Shown here: piece by piece, positions 7,075-14,452 of the stretch
Layout: the number at the start of each line of letters is the position of its first letter
How positions within the stretch are numbered: position 1 is the first letter of the stretch
DNA from: Alcaligenaceae bacterium
Lineage (GTDB): Bacteria > Pseudomonadota > Gammaproteobacteria > Burkholderiales > Burkholderiaceae_B
DNA: 35,506 nt
NCBI GenBank assembly: GCA_029268595.1
Contig: JAJUGB010000010.1
Coordinates: 1 to 35,506 of the forward strand
Direction of reading: 5' to 3'
The notes under the pieces: model-generated
What the model was told of the DNA's origin: nothing
Seen by the model: the letters and a program-made list of their open reading frames with translations, nothing else
Database searches by the model: none
Translations under genes and position numbers: made by a program

Positions 7075-8838
7075 ATGGAAACTGTCTCGGATTTCATGTT
7101 GACTCGCTTGTCCGAGTGGGGAATCAAGCGAGTCTTCGGTTACCCTGGAGACGGAATCAACGGCCTCATGGGCGCATTCGCTCGCACTGCTGCGCCCATG
7201 GAGTTTGTGCAGGTGCGGCACGAGGAAATGGCCGCGTTCATGGCCTGCGCGCATGCAAAATTCACCGGACAGGTCGGGGTCTGCTTGGCGACTTCCGGCC
7301 CGGGCGCCATACACTTGTTGAACGGTCTGTACGATGCGCGGCTAGACCATCAGCCGGTAGTCGCGATAGTTGGGCAGCAGGCACGTTCAGCCATTGGGGG
7401 CGATTACCAGCAGGAAGTCGATCTGGCGAATCTGTTCAAGGACGTCGCCCGGGACTTCGTTCACGTTGCCAACAGCCCAACACAAGTTCGACATCTGATT
7501 GACCGCGCCATGCGAATTGCCATGGAGCGCCGCACTGTGACGGCCATTATTGTTCCAAACGACGTGCAGGACTTGCCCGCTGTGCCGGTGCCGCCTCGCG
7601 AACATGGCACAGTTCGGACCGGCATCGGATATACCCACCATGCCAACGTACCAGATGCGGCCGGACTGTCGCATGCGGCAGATATCATCAATAGCGGTGA
7701 ACGTCCGGCCATCCTGGTCGGCGCGGGTGCTCTACACGCCACCACAGAAATCATGCGGATTGCCGAACTCACTGGTGCAGGGGTGGCGAAAGCGCTTCTT
7801 GGGAAGGCGGCGGTGTCCGATGAGTTGCCCTATGTTACTGGCGCCATCGGTCTGTTGGGCACGCAGCCGAGCTGGCAGATGATGAATGAGTGTGACCGTC
7901 TGCTGATGGTCGGCACGTCTTTCCCTTACGGAGAGTTCCTGCCGCCCGAAGGCAAAGCGCGCGCGGTGCAGATCGATCGTGACGGCCGTAAGCTGAACCT
8001 GCGCTACCCGGTCGAAGTGGGACTGGTTGGCGATAGCAAAGCCACCCTGCAGGCGCTGATTCCCTTCCTGGAGCAAAAACATAACGCCAGCTGGCGCAAG
8101 CGTATTGAGGATAACGTTGCCGACTGGTGGAAGAAGATGGAAGCCCGGGCAATGATTGAGGGGAAGCCGGTGAACCCTCAACGAGTCTTCTGGGAGCTGT
8201 CTCCTCGTTTGCCCGATAACAGCATCGTCACATGCGATTCGGGGTCGGCCGCTAACTGGTTTGCCCGAGACATCAAAATGCGTCCCGGCATGATGGCATC
8301 CTTGTCGGGTGGGCTGGCCACCATGGGTTGCGGTGTTCCGTATGCGCTTGCCGCAAAACTGGCCTATCCCGATCGTCCGGTATTTGCGCTGGTGGGGGAC
8401 GGTGCGATGCAGATGAACGGCATCAACGAGCTCATCACTATCGCCGATACATGGACTCACTGGAGCTCGCCGACTTTGGTCGTCGCCGTTTTGCATAACG
8501 GAGATTTGAACCAGGTGACCTGGGAGCAGCGCGCAGCCGGCGACCCGCGCTTCGAAGATTCACAACTGCTGCCTGAATTCGATTATGCTGGGTATGCCGA
8601 GTTGCTTGGTCTGCGCGGGGTCAAAGTCACTTCCACGGCCCAAGTAGTGCCCGCCTGGGAGGCGGCAATGCATGCTGATCGGCCGGTTGTTCTTGAAATC
8701 ATTACCGACCCAGAAATCCCGCCGGTGCCGCCGCATGTGCCGTTCAAGCAGGCCACCGCCTATCTTCAATCGTTGCGTCGCGACTCAGCTCGGTCTGCGG
8801 TTCTGCGAGCAACCATACAGCAATGGTGGGCACGATGA
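7075..8838 (+). CDS. Thiamine diphosphate-dependent enzyme, pyruvate oxidase (PoxB)-like
   Basis: A 587-residue enzyme with the three-domain architecture of the acetolactate synthase/pyruvate oxidase family. The Pyr domain has the cofactor-activating glutamate in RHEEMAAF (E50) and the substrate-side stretch CLATSGPGAIHLLNGLYDAR. The central Rossmann-like domain (about 190-330) contains RPAILVGAGA. The C-terminal PP domain has the Mg-ThDP motif GDGAM about residues 441-445 plus the HNGDLNQVTWEQR loop. PoxB oxidises pyruvate to acetate and CO2 and passes electrons to quinone at the membrane. Which 2-oxo acid this one uses cannot be read. AGCAGGAGC precedes ATG 7075; the longer upstream reading is spurious. 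Expression in stationary phase or stress would fit its neighbours (inference). Confidence 0.85.
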   Translation: METVSDFMLTRLSEWGIKRVFGYPGDGINGLMGAFARTAAPMEFVQVRHEEMAAFMACAHAKFTGQVGVCLATSGPGAIHLLNGLYDARLDHQPVVAIVGQQARSAIGGDYQQEVDLANLFKDVARDFVHVANSPTQVRHLIDRAMRIAMERRTVTAIIVPNDVQDLPAVPVPPREHGTVRTGIGYTHHANVPDAAGLSHAADIINSGERPAILVGAGALHATTEIMRIAELTGAGVAKALLGKAAVSDELPYVTGAIGLLGTQPSWQMMNECDRLLMVGTSFPYGEFLPPEGKARAVQIDRDGRKLNLRYPVEVGLVGDSKATLQALIPFLEQKHNASWRKRIEDNVADWWKKMEARAMIEGKPVNPQRVFWELSPRLPDNSIVTCDSGSAANWFARDIKMRPGMMASLSGGLATMGCGVPYALAAKLAYPDRPVFALVGDGAMQMNGINELITIADTWTHWSSPTLVVAVLHNGDLNQVTWEQRAAGDPRFEDSQLLPEFDYAGYAELLGLRGVKVTSTAQVVPAWEAAMHADRPVVLEIITDPEIPPVPPHVPFKQATAYLQSLRRDSARSAVLRATIQQWWAR

Positions 8839-9029
8839 AACCGTTCAAGAAAGTCGCGCAATCTTGTGTTGATTCCAGCCGAAAGCGCTTGTCCGCGCGG
8901 CGGCCCTGGCCCTTTTATGCGGCAGCGGCCAGACCTAACGCCGGCGCCACCCTGGCAAGCTCCCATGTGAAGAATGCGCCGCTGTGCGTCCCCACGATGG
9001 CGGCGCCTTGTATTAGCGAGAAATCATAG
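8835..9029 (+). CDS. Possible 64-codon ORF overlapping the ThDP-enzyme stop
   Basis: The ORF starts with an ATGA overlap on the previous gene's stop (ATG 8835, TGA 8836-8838), the arrangement seen elsewhere in this window for coupled genes. It ends shortly before the next small gene at 9039. The product would be basic and cysteine-containing (MKPFKKVAQSC...), with no motif, signal peptide or membrane helix that I recognise. It could be a real coupled peptide or just the leader before the 9039 gene. Support is only the overlap. Confidence 0.22.
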   Translation: MKPFKKVAQSCVDSSRKRLSARRPWPFYAAAARPNAGATLASSHVKNAPLCVPTMAAPCISEKS

Positions 9030-9038
9030 GAGTCCGGC

Positions 9039-9293
9039 ATGACACGAAGTAGTTCCAGTAGCTCGGCCGACGCGGCAAGAGGCAACAACTCAAACAACCC
9101 GGGCGGTGCCCCAGACCACACATCGCCCGATTCGCCAAATCAAAATCCACGACAAACACCGGAGCGAAATCCGCGTCCGCCTGACAGCATTCCCAACCTC
9201 ATCCCGGGGGTCGATCCCCAACAGACGCCCGGGATAGACCATGTACCCGCCGAGAATGATCAACCAGGCTCAACCCAGGAGAACAGCGTATGA
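9039..9293 (+). CDS. Small disordered proline/asparagine-rich protein, unknown function
   Basis: An 84-residue product dominated by Ser, Asn, Pro, Gln, Asp and Gly with no hydrophobic core. It has a serine run at the start, then PNQNPRQTPERNPRPPDS and a PNLIPGVDPQQTPGIDHVP segment, so it is almost certainly intrinsically disordered. An AGGAG site sits about seven bases before ATG 9039. Its stop overlaps the start of the next gene as GTATGA, implying coupled translation with the DUF883 protein and supporting that it is real. I do not recognise a family. It resembles bacterial hydrophilin-like stress proteins in composition only. Confidence 0.6.
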   Translation: MTRSSSSSSADAARGNNSNNPGGAPDHTSPDSPNQNPRQTPERNPRPPDSIPNLIPGVDPQQTPGIDHVPAENDQPGSTQENSV

Positions 9294-9649
9294 ACAACGA
9301 TTATATGAATGACGATATGGGCACCGACACAGGTAGCCGTCCCTCGCAAAGCGAAGTCAAGGCCAGCATGCAGCAGTTGATTGCCAGTGCCGAAGAGTTG
9401 CTGCGCACAACCGCCAGCTATAGCGGCGCCGAGATTGAGGCGGCCCGCGGTCGCTTGAAGCAGCAAATGGAAGTGGCCCAAGAGCAAATGGGCAACTACC
9501 GCGAGGTCGTCAAGGACAAATACCACGAGATGTGCGAACGGACCGAAGAATGTGTGCGCGAGCATCCCTGGAAGGCCTTGGGGGTGGCAGCATTAATTGG
9601 TCTGATCATCGGCAAGAGCATGGGGATGAAGGAGTCCCGCCGATACTAA
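9290..9649 (+). CDS. DUF883/ElaB-YqjD-like C-tail-anchored helical protein
   Basis: A 119-residue protein with the DUF883 layout. An acidic N-terminus precedes a long amphipathic helix (about 20-90) rich in Glu, Gln and Lys. Then comes the signature REHPWKALGVAALIGLIIG, a single transmembrane segment at about 94-108, and a short basic tail. E. coli relatives ElaB and YqjD are inner-membrane proteins induced by RpoS that associate with ribosomes in stationary phase. It overlaps the preceding disordered gene by ATGA and is followed by a strong terminator at 9704-9731, so the small-gene transcript ends here. The family call is confident; the molecular role is not established. Confidence 0.85.
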   Translation: MNNDYMNDDMGTDTGSRPSQSEVKASMQQLIASAEELLRTTASYSGAEIEAARGRLKQQMEVAQEQMGNYREVVKDKYHEMCERTEECVREHPWKALGVAALIGLIIGKSMGMKESRRY

Positions 9650-9703
9650 GCGCCTCTGAAGTTGGTAAAGCAGTGGTTGGCTTTGCCACACGCGGTCTGC
9701 ATT

Positions 9704-9731
9704 AAAAAGCGGGGAGGTTTCCCCGCTTTTT
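9704..9731. terminator. Bidirectional intrinsic terminator between DUF883 and BON genes
   Basis: A perfect 11-bp stem (AAAAAGCGGGG at 9704-9714 pairing with CCCCGCTTTTT at 9721-9731) with a 6-base loop. The A-tract on one side and T-tract on the other serve both strands, matching its position between convergent genes. Confidence 0.93.
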
Positions 9732-9748
9732 TGGTTGATTACCTGAGC

Positions 9749-10075
9749 CTATTTCGGGTTGGCTGGCCGGATCCGCATATCGTTTCGCACTTCCTTCACG
9801 CCTTCCACACTTCGGGCCGCTTGCACGGCTCGGTTGGCGGCCGCTTCTGAATCGGCAAACCCACTCAGCTGCACCACGCCTTCAAACACTTCGACCTGAA
9901 TGGTAGAGGAGCGCAAGTCCGGAGCGGTTACTAGCGCCTCTTTAACACTCGCTTCCGTCACTTTGTCGTTTGCATATTGGGCGGTGCTGCGTCGACCGTC
10001 TTGAGCCGCGCATGCTGAAAGCGCTCCGGCCAAGACGAGAATGCCTATGTGTTTGCATAGGGTGGACATCTGCAT
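9749..10075 (-). CDS. BON-domain lipoprotein (OsmY-like periplasmic/outer-membrane stress protein)
   Basis: A 108-residue exported lipoprotein. Residues 1-22 form a signal peptide with lipobox LSAC (modified cysteine C22). One BON domain follows, with VTEASVKEALVTAPDL, the strand pattern around VEVFEGVVQLSGFAD and the closing VEGVKEVRNDMRI. BON domains bind membranes or phospholipids and occur in osmotic-stress proteins such as OsmY and DolP. The start at 10075 is fixed by AAGGAG; the longer reading further upstream would run through the divergent promoter region. It is divergent from the small disordered genes beginning at 10213. Confidence 0.87.
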   Translation of the reverse strand: MQMSTLCKHIGILVLAGALSACAAQDGRRSTAQYANDKVTEASVKEALVTAPDLRSSTIQVEVFEGVVQLSGFADSEAAANRAVQAARSVEGVKEVRNDMRIRPANPK

Positions 10076-10212
10076 ATGGACTCCTTGTGATAGCGCCTGC
10101 CGATTGCAGGCAAGCGGGTCAAAGCAAGAGCTGTGCCCGTTTGGTGGGCGAGTCGCTCCGGGCACGAGGCTTGCACAGATTAGCCACGGAGTACTTATGT
10201 GAGGAAAGCGGT

Positions 10213-10587
10213 ATGAGCAAAGCGCCCGATTCGAAAGATCGGCCCAAGAAACCGGCCGAGGAACACGCCACTCGTAAAAGTGGGCGATGGGGCGCTGAGG
10301 AGCCGTCGTATGGCCGTGCCCCGCCAGCACCGTACGAGAAAGTGGCCAAGCGCCCTAATCCCGAGGGCCCGGAGTATGAACAGGGCGGCGCATACCCCGG
10401 CGGCGACTATCCGGATGGGCCTCGCACCGATGCCGCGCCCCCCAACCCGGGGCGTGAGGCCTTGGACGCGGGACCGTTGGATGCTCGGCCCAATGTAACC
10501 GAGAAGGAAGACAATCATGGATCCAGTACACGACAAGAAGACAGGGCAAAACCAGGAAGAGGAGCGACGCAAGAAGACGGAAGGTAA
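10213..10587 (+). CDS. Small disordered charged protein, unknown function
   Basis: A 124-residue product, very rich in Pro, Gly, Glu, Arg and Lys and almost free of hydrophobic runs (for example PKKPAEEHATRKSGRWGAEE and GGAYPGGDYPDGP), hence predicted disordered. GAGGAAAG precedes ATG 10213, and this start removes an implausible N-terminal extension. A second small ORF begins inside its 3' end at 10517 in another frame. No recognised domain is seen. Its place between a BON lipoprotein and NHEJ genes suggests a stress or desiccation setting (inference only). Confidence 0.55.
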   Translation: MSKAPDSKDRPKKPAEEHATRKSGRWGAEEPSYGRAPPAPYEKVAKRPNPEGPEYEQGGAYPGGDYPDGPRTDAAPPNPGREALDAGPLDARPNVTEKEDNHGSSTRQEDRAKPGRGATQEDGR

Positions 10588-10741
10588 GGAAACTGAACAT
10601 GGTCGAACGGTTGCAAACCGTCCGGCAGACCCGAACCGTCTCGCATCCAAAGGGAATTTCCCGCCAGGAGTAGACGCGGACGAAGTTCGCGACCCCGGGC
10701 GCATGGACAACGAGCTGGAACGCCCCGAGGACGAAAAATAA
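10517..10741 (+). CDS. Small highly charged disordered protein, unknown function
   Basis: A 74-residue hydrophilic protein (for example DKKTGQNQEEERRKKTEGKE) ending in an acidic ELERPEDEK tail. About half of its residues are charged and it has no cysteine, tryptophan or membrane segment. It starts at ATG 10517 after GAAGGAAG and overlaps the end of the 10213 gene by 71 bp in a different frame. It ends close to the ligD terminator. Composition resembles hydrophilins, which protect proteins on drying, but no family is recognised. Either this ORF or the overlapping tail of the previous one could be the selected frame; the Glu/Lys-rich composition favours both being genuine. Confidence 0.5.
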   Translation: MDPVHDKKTGQNQEEERRKKTEGKETEHGRTVANRPADPNRLASKGNFPPGVDADEVRDPGRMDNELERPEDEK

Positions 10742-10760
10742 TTGCCCTGATTTCTCGGGC
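10733..10760 (-). terminator. Probable intrinsic terminator after ligD
   Basis: Read on the minus strand, GCCCGA-GAAA-TC(A)GGGC forms a short stem with a GAAA tetraloop and one bulge. It is followed by AATTATTTTTC, a U-rich run. It lies 18 bases beyond the ligD stop and would close the long minus-strand transcript. The run overlaps the 3' end of the convergent small ORF. Confidence 0.5.
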
Positions 10761-10777
10761 TGGCGCAACGAAGACTA

Positions 10778-13399
10778 CTAATCTTTAAAGGCGTCAATCA
10801 TCGCCTTTTTCAAGGTCTTCCGTTGGCCCGCATAGCCCTCCCAAGGATCTGGACGGGAAGTGTAGAAGCGCAAGACGTTTCTCAAATTGAATAAGTCGCT
10901 TCTCAAATCCTGGTCGGGGCTTAAATCTTCCCACGATAGCGGCACTGATACAGGTGCACCTTGGCGAGCGCGCAGCGAAAACGCACTAACCGCCGTAGCG
11001 CCATTGCCATTGCGTAAATAATCGACGAAGATCCGGTCCTTGCGCCGAGCCTTGGACACCGTTGCGGTGAATCGATCCGGCATTAAGCTCGCCAAGTGCG
11101 AAGCGAGGCCACGCGCAAAGGCCTTGACCGTGTCCCAATCATGGGTGGCTCGAAGCGGAGCCACCAAATGCAGGCCCTTTCCACCCGTCGTCTTAAGAAA
11201 AGGTGTGAGGCCGGTTTCTTGCATCAAGGTTCGGGCCAGCAGGGCCGCCTCCACAATGGTTTTCCAGCTTACATTCGGGTCCGGGTCCAGGTCCAGTGTG
11301 ATGCGGTCGGGTCTGTCTATTTTTGGCATGCGGGAGCCCCAGGTGTGGAATTCAATCACACCGCGCTGGGCCAGCGCTGCTGCTCCCAAAGGGTCTGTGA
11401 TGATGACGTCGCCCTCGTCCCGTGAGACTCCTTCCGGCAAAGAGCCTGGCAAGTGCTTTTGAAAGAAGCACGTGGACTGTGTACCGTCAGGGCAGCGGAG
11501 CAGGGCGATATGGCGACCCTCAAGGTGGGGAAACATGAGATCAGCCACGGCTTCGTAGTACTCGACCACCTCACGCTTGGTAATATCCGGTGCACGAAAG
11601 ACCAGGCGCTTCGGGTGGCTAACTCTCGTACTTCCAACGAGCGGGCCGTCGTTTCTGGACGCGACATGCGATGGGTCGACGATAGAGGTCCGTTCGGCGT
11701 CTTTGCTTCCCGCCTCGGTCTTCGATTTTGCGGTCTTTTTGCCCGTGGTCGGTGGTGGTTCGGAGGCGGACTCGGGCACAACGTCGCTCGGCGGCTTGTC
11801 TTCGCGCAAGCCTCTAAAAGAAGCTTGTCGCAGCAATTTTTCTTCAGTCCACCCTGCGTACTCGACGTCAACGACCAGTTCAGGTTGAACCCATTGAATG
11901 ACTTCCGATTTACTGCTTCGGCTAAAGCGGCCTTTTCCGCTGGGCAGCGACTCAAACGGGCTCTCATCGATATGGCGTGTCTTCAACAAATCGTGAATGC
12001 TTTTGAGCGTGGCTGTTGAAAAGCCGGTGCCAACCCGCCCCGTATACCGCAGTTGCTTGCCTTCCCATAAGCCAAGTAGCAATGAGCCGAAATGAGAGCG
12101 AGAGCCGGATCCCGACGTGTATCCGCCCACAACAAACTCCTGCCTGGGGCGACATTTCAGTTTCAGCCAGTTCATATTGCGCCCGGCCGCATACGGCGCG
12201 TCGAGCTTCTTGCACAACAAGCCCTCCAGGCTCAGTCGACAGGCTTCCGTCCAGGCGGCGTTGCCTTCAGTCGCATCAGCAACTGGCAGGCGTTGTGTGA
12301 GCATAATGGGCGCGTCGGGCGGCACTTCTGCCAGCACTGTCTCGAGCAGCGCTTGACGTTCTGCCAGCGAGCGGCGCCGCAAGTCGTGTCCATTCCAGAA
12401 AAGCAGGTCAAAGGCGACGAAGACGAGGTGTTCGGCCTTGCCATCAAGAGCTTGTTGCAGCGCCTGGAAATTCGATACCCCATGCTCGTCAAAAGATACT
12501 ACTTCGCCATCCATCCACCCGTTGCCAAGTTTCAACTGACTGATACCATGGGCCAACTTGGACATCCGTGTGGTCCAGTCATTGTCGTTGCGGCTAAGCA
12601 AAACCACGTTGTCATTTTCTAGCCGGCAAAGAATTCGGTACCCATCGTATTTCACCTCGTACGACCAGTCTCCGCCGACTGGCGGGCGGCTGACAAGCGT
12701 CGCCAACTGCGGGCTGAGGCTTTGTGGCAGCCGCGCCTTGCCCCTTTTCTTCAAGATATTCTCGTCGAAGGCAGTATCGGCCGAAACCTCGGCAGCAGAA
12801 ACGTCCTCTGCAGACGAGGAGCCGTTCCCCGGCGAAGAACCTGTCTTTTTCTTTGCTTTCGGCTTGTCCTTGGCTGCCTTGATTGGCTCCTTTTCGGCGT
12901 CATAACCCGGAACGGCAAATTCGTCTTCGAGCTTTCGGAGCAGCCACTGATTATCTTCTTTGCTTGTCCTGAGCAACACCCAGGCGCCACCGAGCCGTCC
13001 TCCGCGTAGCCAGAAATGCAGGTGGCCCTTGGCAAGAGCCTTCACTGGGTCCCCCTTCGGCTCCCACTGGCCAGCATCCCAAATGTCGACATGGCCGGCC
13101 CCATACTGCCCGGCAGGAATATCGCCCTCGAAACCGCCGTACTCAATGGGATGATCTTCGACGTGGACTGCCAGCCGCTTGACCGAAGGGTCCATTGAAG
13201 GCCCCTTGGGAACCGCCCAGCTCACAAGAACCCCATTCAGTTCCAGTCGGAAGTCGTAGTGCAGTCGCCTGGCTTCGTGCCTTTGGATGACGTAGGTGAG
13301 TACTTGATCGTCTCTGACACCAGACTGTTCGGACCCGGACGGCTCGGAGGTCACATCAAAGCGACGCTTATTTCGATATTCTTTTAAGCTTGTATTCAA
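10778..13399 (-). CDS. ligD: ATP-dependent DNA ligase D (LigD: phosphoesterase-ligase-polymerase)
   Basis: An 873-residue three-activity enzyme of bacterial non-homologous end joining. Domain order is PE, LIG, POL. The 3'-phosphoesterase (about 35-160) has HEARRLHYDFRLE with H41, D49, R51 and later H83. A low-complexity linker (165-220) follows. The ligase has adenylated K250 in KYDGYR, EGLLCKKLDAPY, and an OB fold ending near SFRGLREDKP. A second linker precedes the primase-like polymerase (about 590-850), with catalytic D703 and D705 in LDLDPDP and D793 in FVDYLRN. The start codon is TTG, supported by GGAGG five bases upstream and no usable ATG. It lies 12 bp after ku and would be recruited to ends by Ku. 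All three active sites look intact. Confidence 0.96.
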   Translation of the reverse strand: MNTSLKEYRNKRRFDVTSEPSGSEQSGVRDDQVLTYVIQRHEARRLHYDFRLELNGVLVSWAVPKGPSMDPSVKRLAVHVEDHPIEYGGFEGDIPAGQYGAGHVDIWDAGQWEPKGDPVKALAKGHLHFWLRGGRLGGAWVLLRTSKEDNQWLLRKLEDEFAVPGYDAEKEPIKAAKDKPKAKKKTGSSPGNGSSSAEDVSAAEVSADTAFDENILKKRGKARLPQSLSPQLATLVSRPPVGGDWSYEVKYDGYRILCRLENDNVVLLSRNDNDWTTRMSKLAHGISQLKLGNGWMDGEVVSFDEHGVSNFQALQQALDGKAEHLVFVAFDLLFWNGHDLRRRSLAERQALLETVLAEVPPDAPIMLTQRLPVADATEGNAAWTEACRLSLEGLLCKKLDAPYAAGRNMNWLKLKCRPRQEFVVGGYTSGSGSRSHFGSLLLGLWEGKQLRYTGRVGTGFSTATLKSIHDLLKTRHIDESPFESLPSGKGRFSRSSKSEVIQWVQPELVVDVEYAGWTEEKLLRQASFRGLREDKPPSDVVPESASEPPPTTGKKTAKSKTEAGSKDAERTSIVDPSHVASRNDGPLVGSTRVSHPKRLVFRAPDITKREVVEYYEAVADLMFPHLEGRHIALLRCPDGTQSTCFFQKHLPGSLPEGVSRDEGDVIITDPLGAAALAQRGVIEFHTWGSRMPKIDRPDRITLDLDPDPNVSWKTIVEAALLARTLMQETGLTPFLKTTGGKGLHLVAPLRATHDWDTVKAFARGLASHLASLMPDRFTATVSKARRKDRIFVDYLRNGNGATAVSAFSLRARQGAPVSVPLSWEDLSPDQDLRSDLFNLRNVLRFYTSRPDPWEGYAGQRKTLKKAMIDAFKD

Positions 13400-13411
13400 G
13401 CGGCCCTCCGA

Positions 13412-14410
13412 TCAGCCGGTCTTGCGCCGGCCACCGGTGGAAGAATTGCTCGCCGTCTTTCGTGCCGTAGAACTGCGTGTGGACTTGGTGGCGGCCTTGC
13501 TCTTCGTAGCGGCAGTGCTACTACTACGCGCGGACTTTGCTCCGCTGCTCTTCTTTGCAGCCGTAGCCGTCTTGCGAGTGGCTGATTTAGGACTGGAGCT
13601 GGTCTTAGAGGACCCGCTACGCTCCTCAATGCTGCGTTTCAGCATGGACATCAGATCGATGACCTTGGCCGGTGCACGGCCCTCGGAATCGGGATCCGGC
13701 TCTTCCAAGGTATGGGTTTTTCCTGCCTCGATTTTGTCTTCTATGGTTCGCAATAGATCTTCCCGATACTCGTCCTTGTACTGTTCGGGGTCCCAGTCCT
13801 GGGTCATGTCTTCTACAAGGCGGGTCGCCATTTGCAGTTCGCGCTTGGCCGGAGCGTGTTCGCCTTTGCCTTCCGGGAGGTTCAGATCACCGATGTCGCG
13901 AATCTCGTTTGCATAGCGCATGGTCACCATAAGCAAGACGTCGTCCAAAGGCATAAGGGCGGCAAGGTGTTGTTTGGTGTGCAAGACCACTGAGGCAATG
14001 GCTAACAAGCCGCTGTCCCTGAGCACTTCGCGAAACAGGACATAGCCTTTTTCGCCCCGTCTATCTGGCGCAAGGTAATAGGGGGTATCAAAGTAATAGA
14101 TGGGGACCTGGTCCCGGTCAACGAAATTCAGGACATCTATGGTTTGCGTCGCGGCAACGTTGGCGCGGCGAAAGTCCTCGTCGTTGAGAAAAACGTAATC
14201 GCCTTTCTCGTATTGGTAACCCTTGACGATGTTCTCGGCTTCAATGGGTTTGCCTGTCCTCTTGTTGATTCTTTGGTAGCCCACCGGCGAGTTGTCACGC
14301 TTGTCTATCCAGTCGAAATCCAGGCGCTGGGACTGCGTTGCCGGGTGGACCACAATGGGGACGTTAACCAAGCCAAACGATATGGCGCCTTTCCAGATGG
14401 TGCGCGGCAT
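13412..14410 (-). CDS. ku: Ku, DNA double-strand-break end-binding protein
   Basis: A 332-residue bacterial Ku homodimer subunit that threads onto broken DNA ends and recruits LigD. The core starts with the diagnostic MPRTIWKGAISFGLVNVPI and runs to about residue 263 (includes ENIVKGYQYEKGDYVFL and LLMVTMRYANEIRD). From about 264 to the end is a repetitive Lys/Ser/Ala/Thr tail resembling histone H1 or PaKATA repeats, known in other bacterial Ku proteins to add DNA binding. AGGAG precedes the ATG by six bases. It lies 42 bp after topoisomerase IB and 12 bp before ligD, on one transcript. Confidence 0.96.
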   Translation of the reverse strand: MPRTIWKGAISFGLVNVPIVVHPATQSQRLDFDWIDKRDNSPVGYQRINKRTGKPIEAENIVKGYQYEKGDYVFLNDEDFRRANVAATQTIDVLNFVDRDQVPIYYFDTPYYLAPDRRGEKGYVLFREVLRDSGLLAIASVVLHTKQHLAALMPLDDVLLMVTMRYANEIRDIGDLNLPEGKGEHAPAKRELQMATRLVEDMTQDWDPEQYKDEYREDLLRTIEDKIEAGKTHTLEEPDPDSEGRAPAKVIDLMSMLKRSIEERSGSSKTSSSPKSATRKTATAAKKSSGAKSARSSSTAATKSKAATKSTRSSTARKTASNSSTGGRRKTG

Positions 14411-14452
14411 GATGGACTCCTGCGTTTACCTGGAGCGAAGCAAAAGGCGTAC

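Noticed and set aside
7732-8496. Minus-strand ORF (254 codons) inside the ThDP enzyme gene
   Set aside because: It overlaps the conserved catalytic core of the plus-strand gene and shows no recognisable features.
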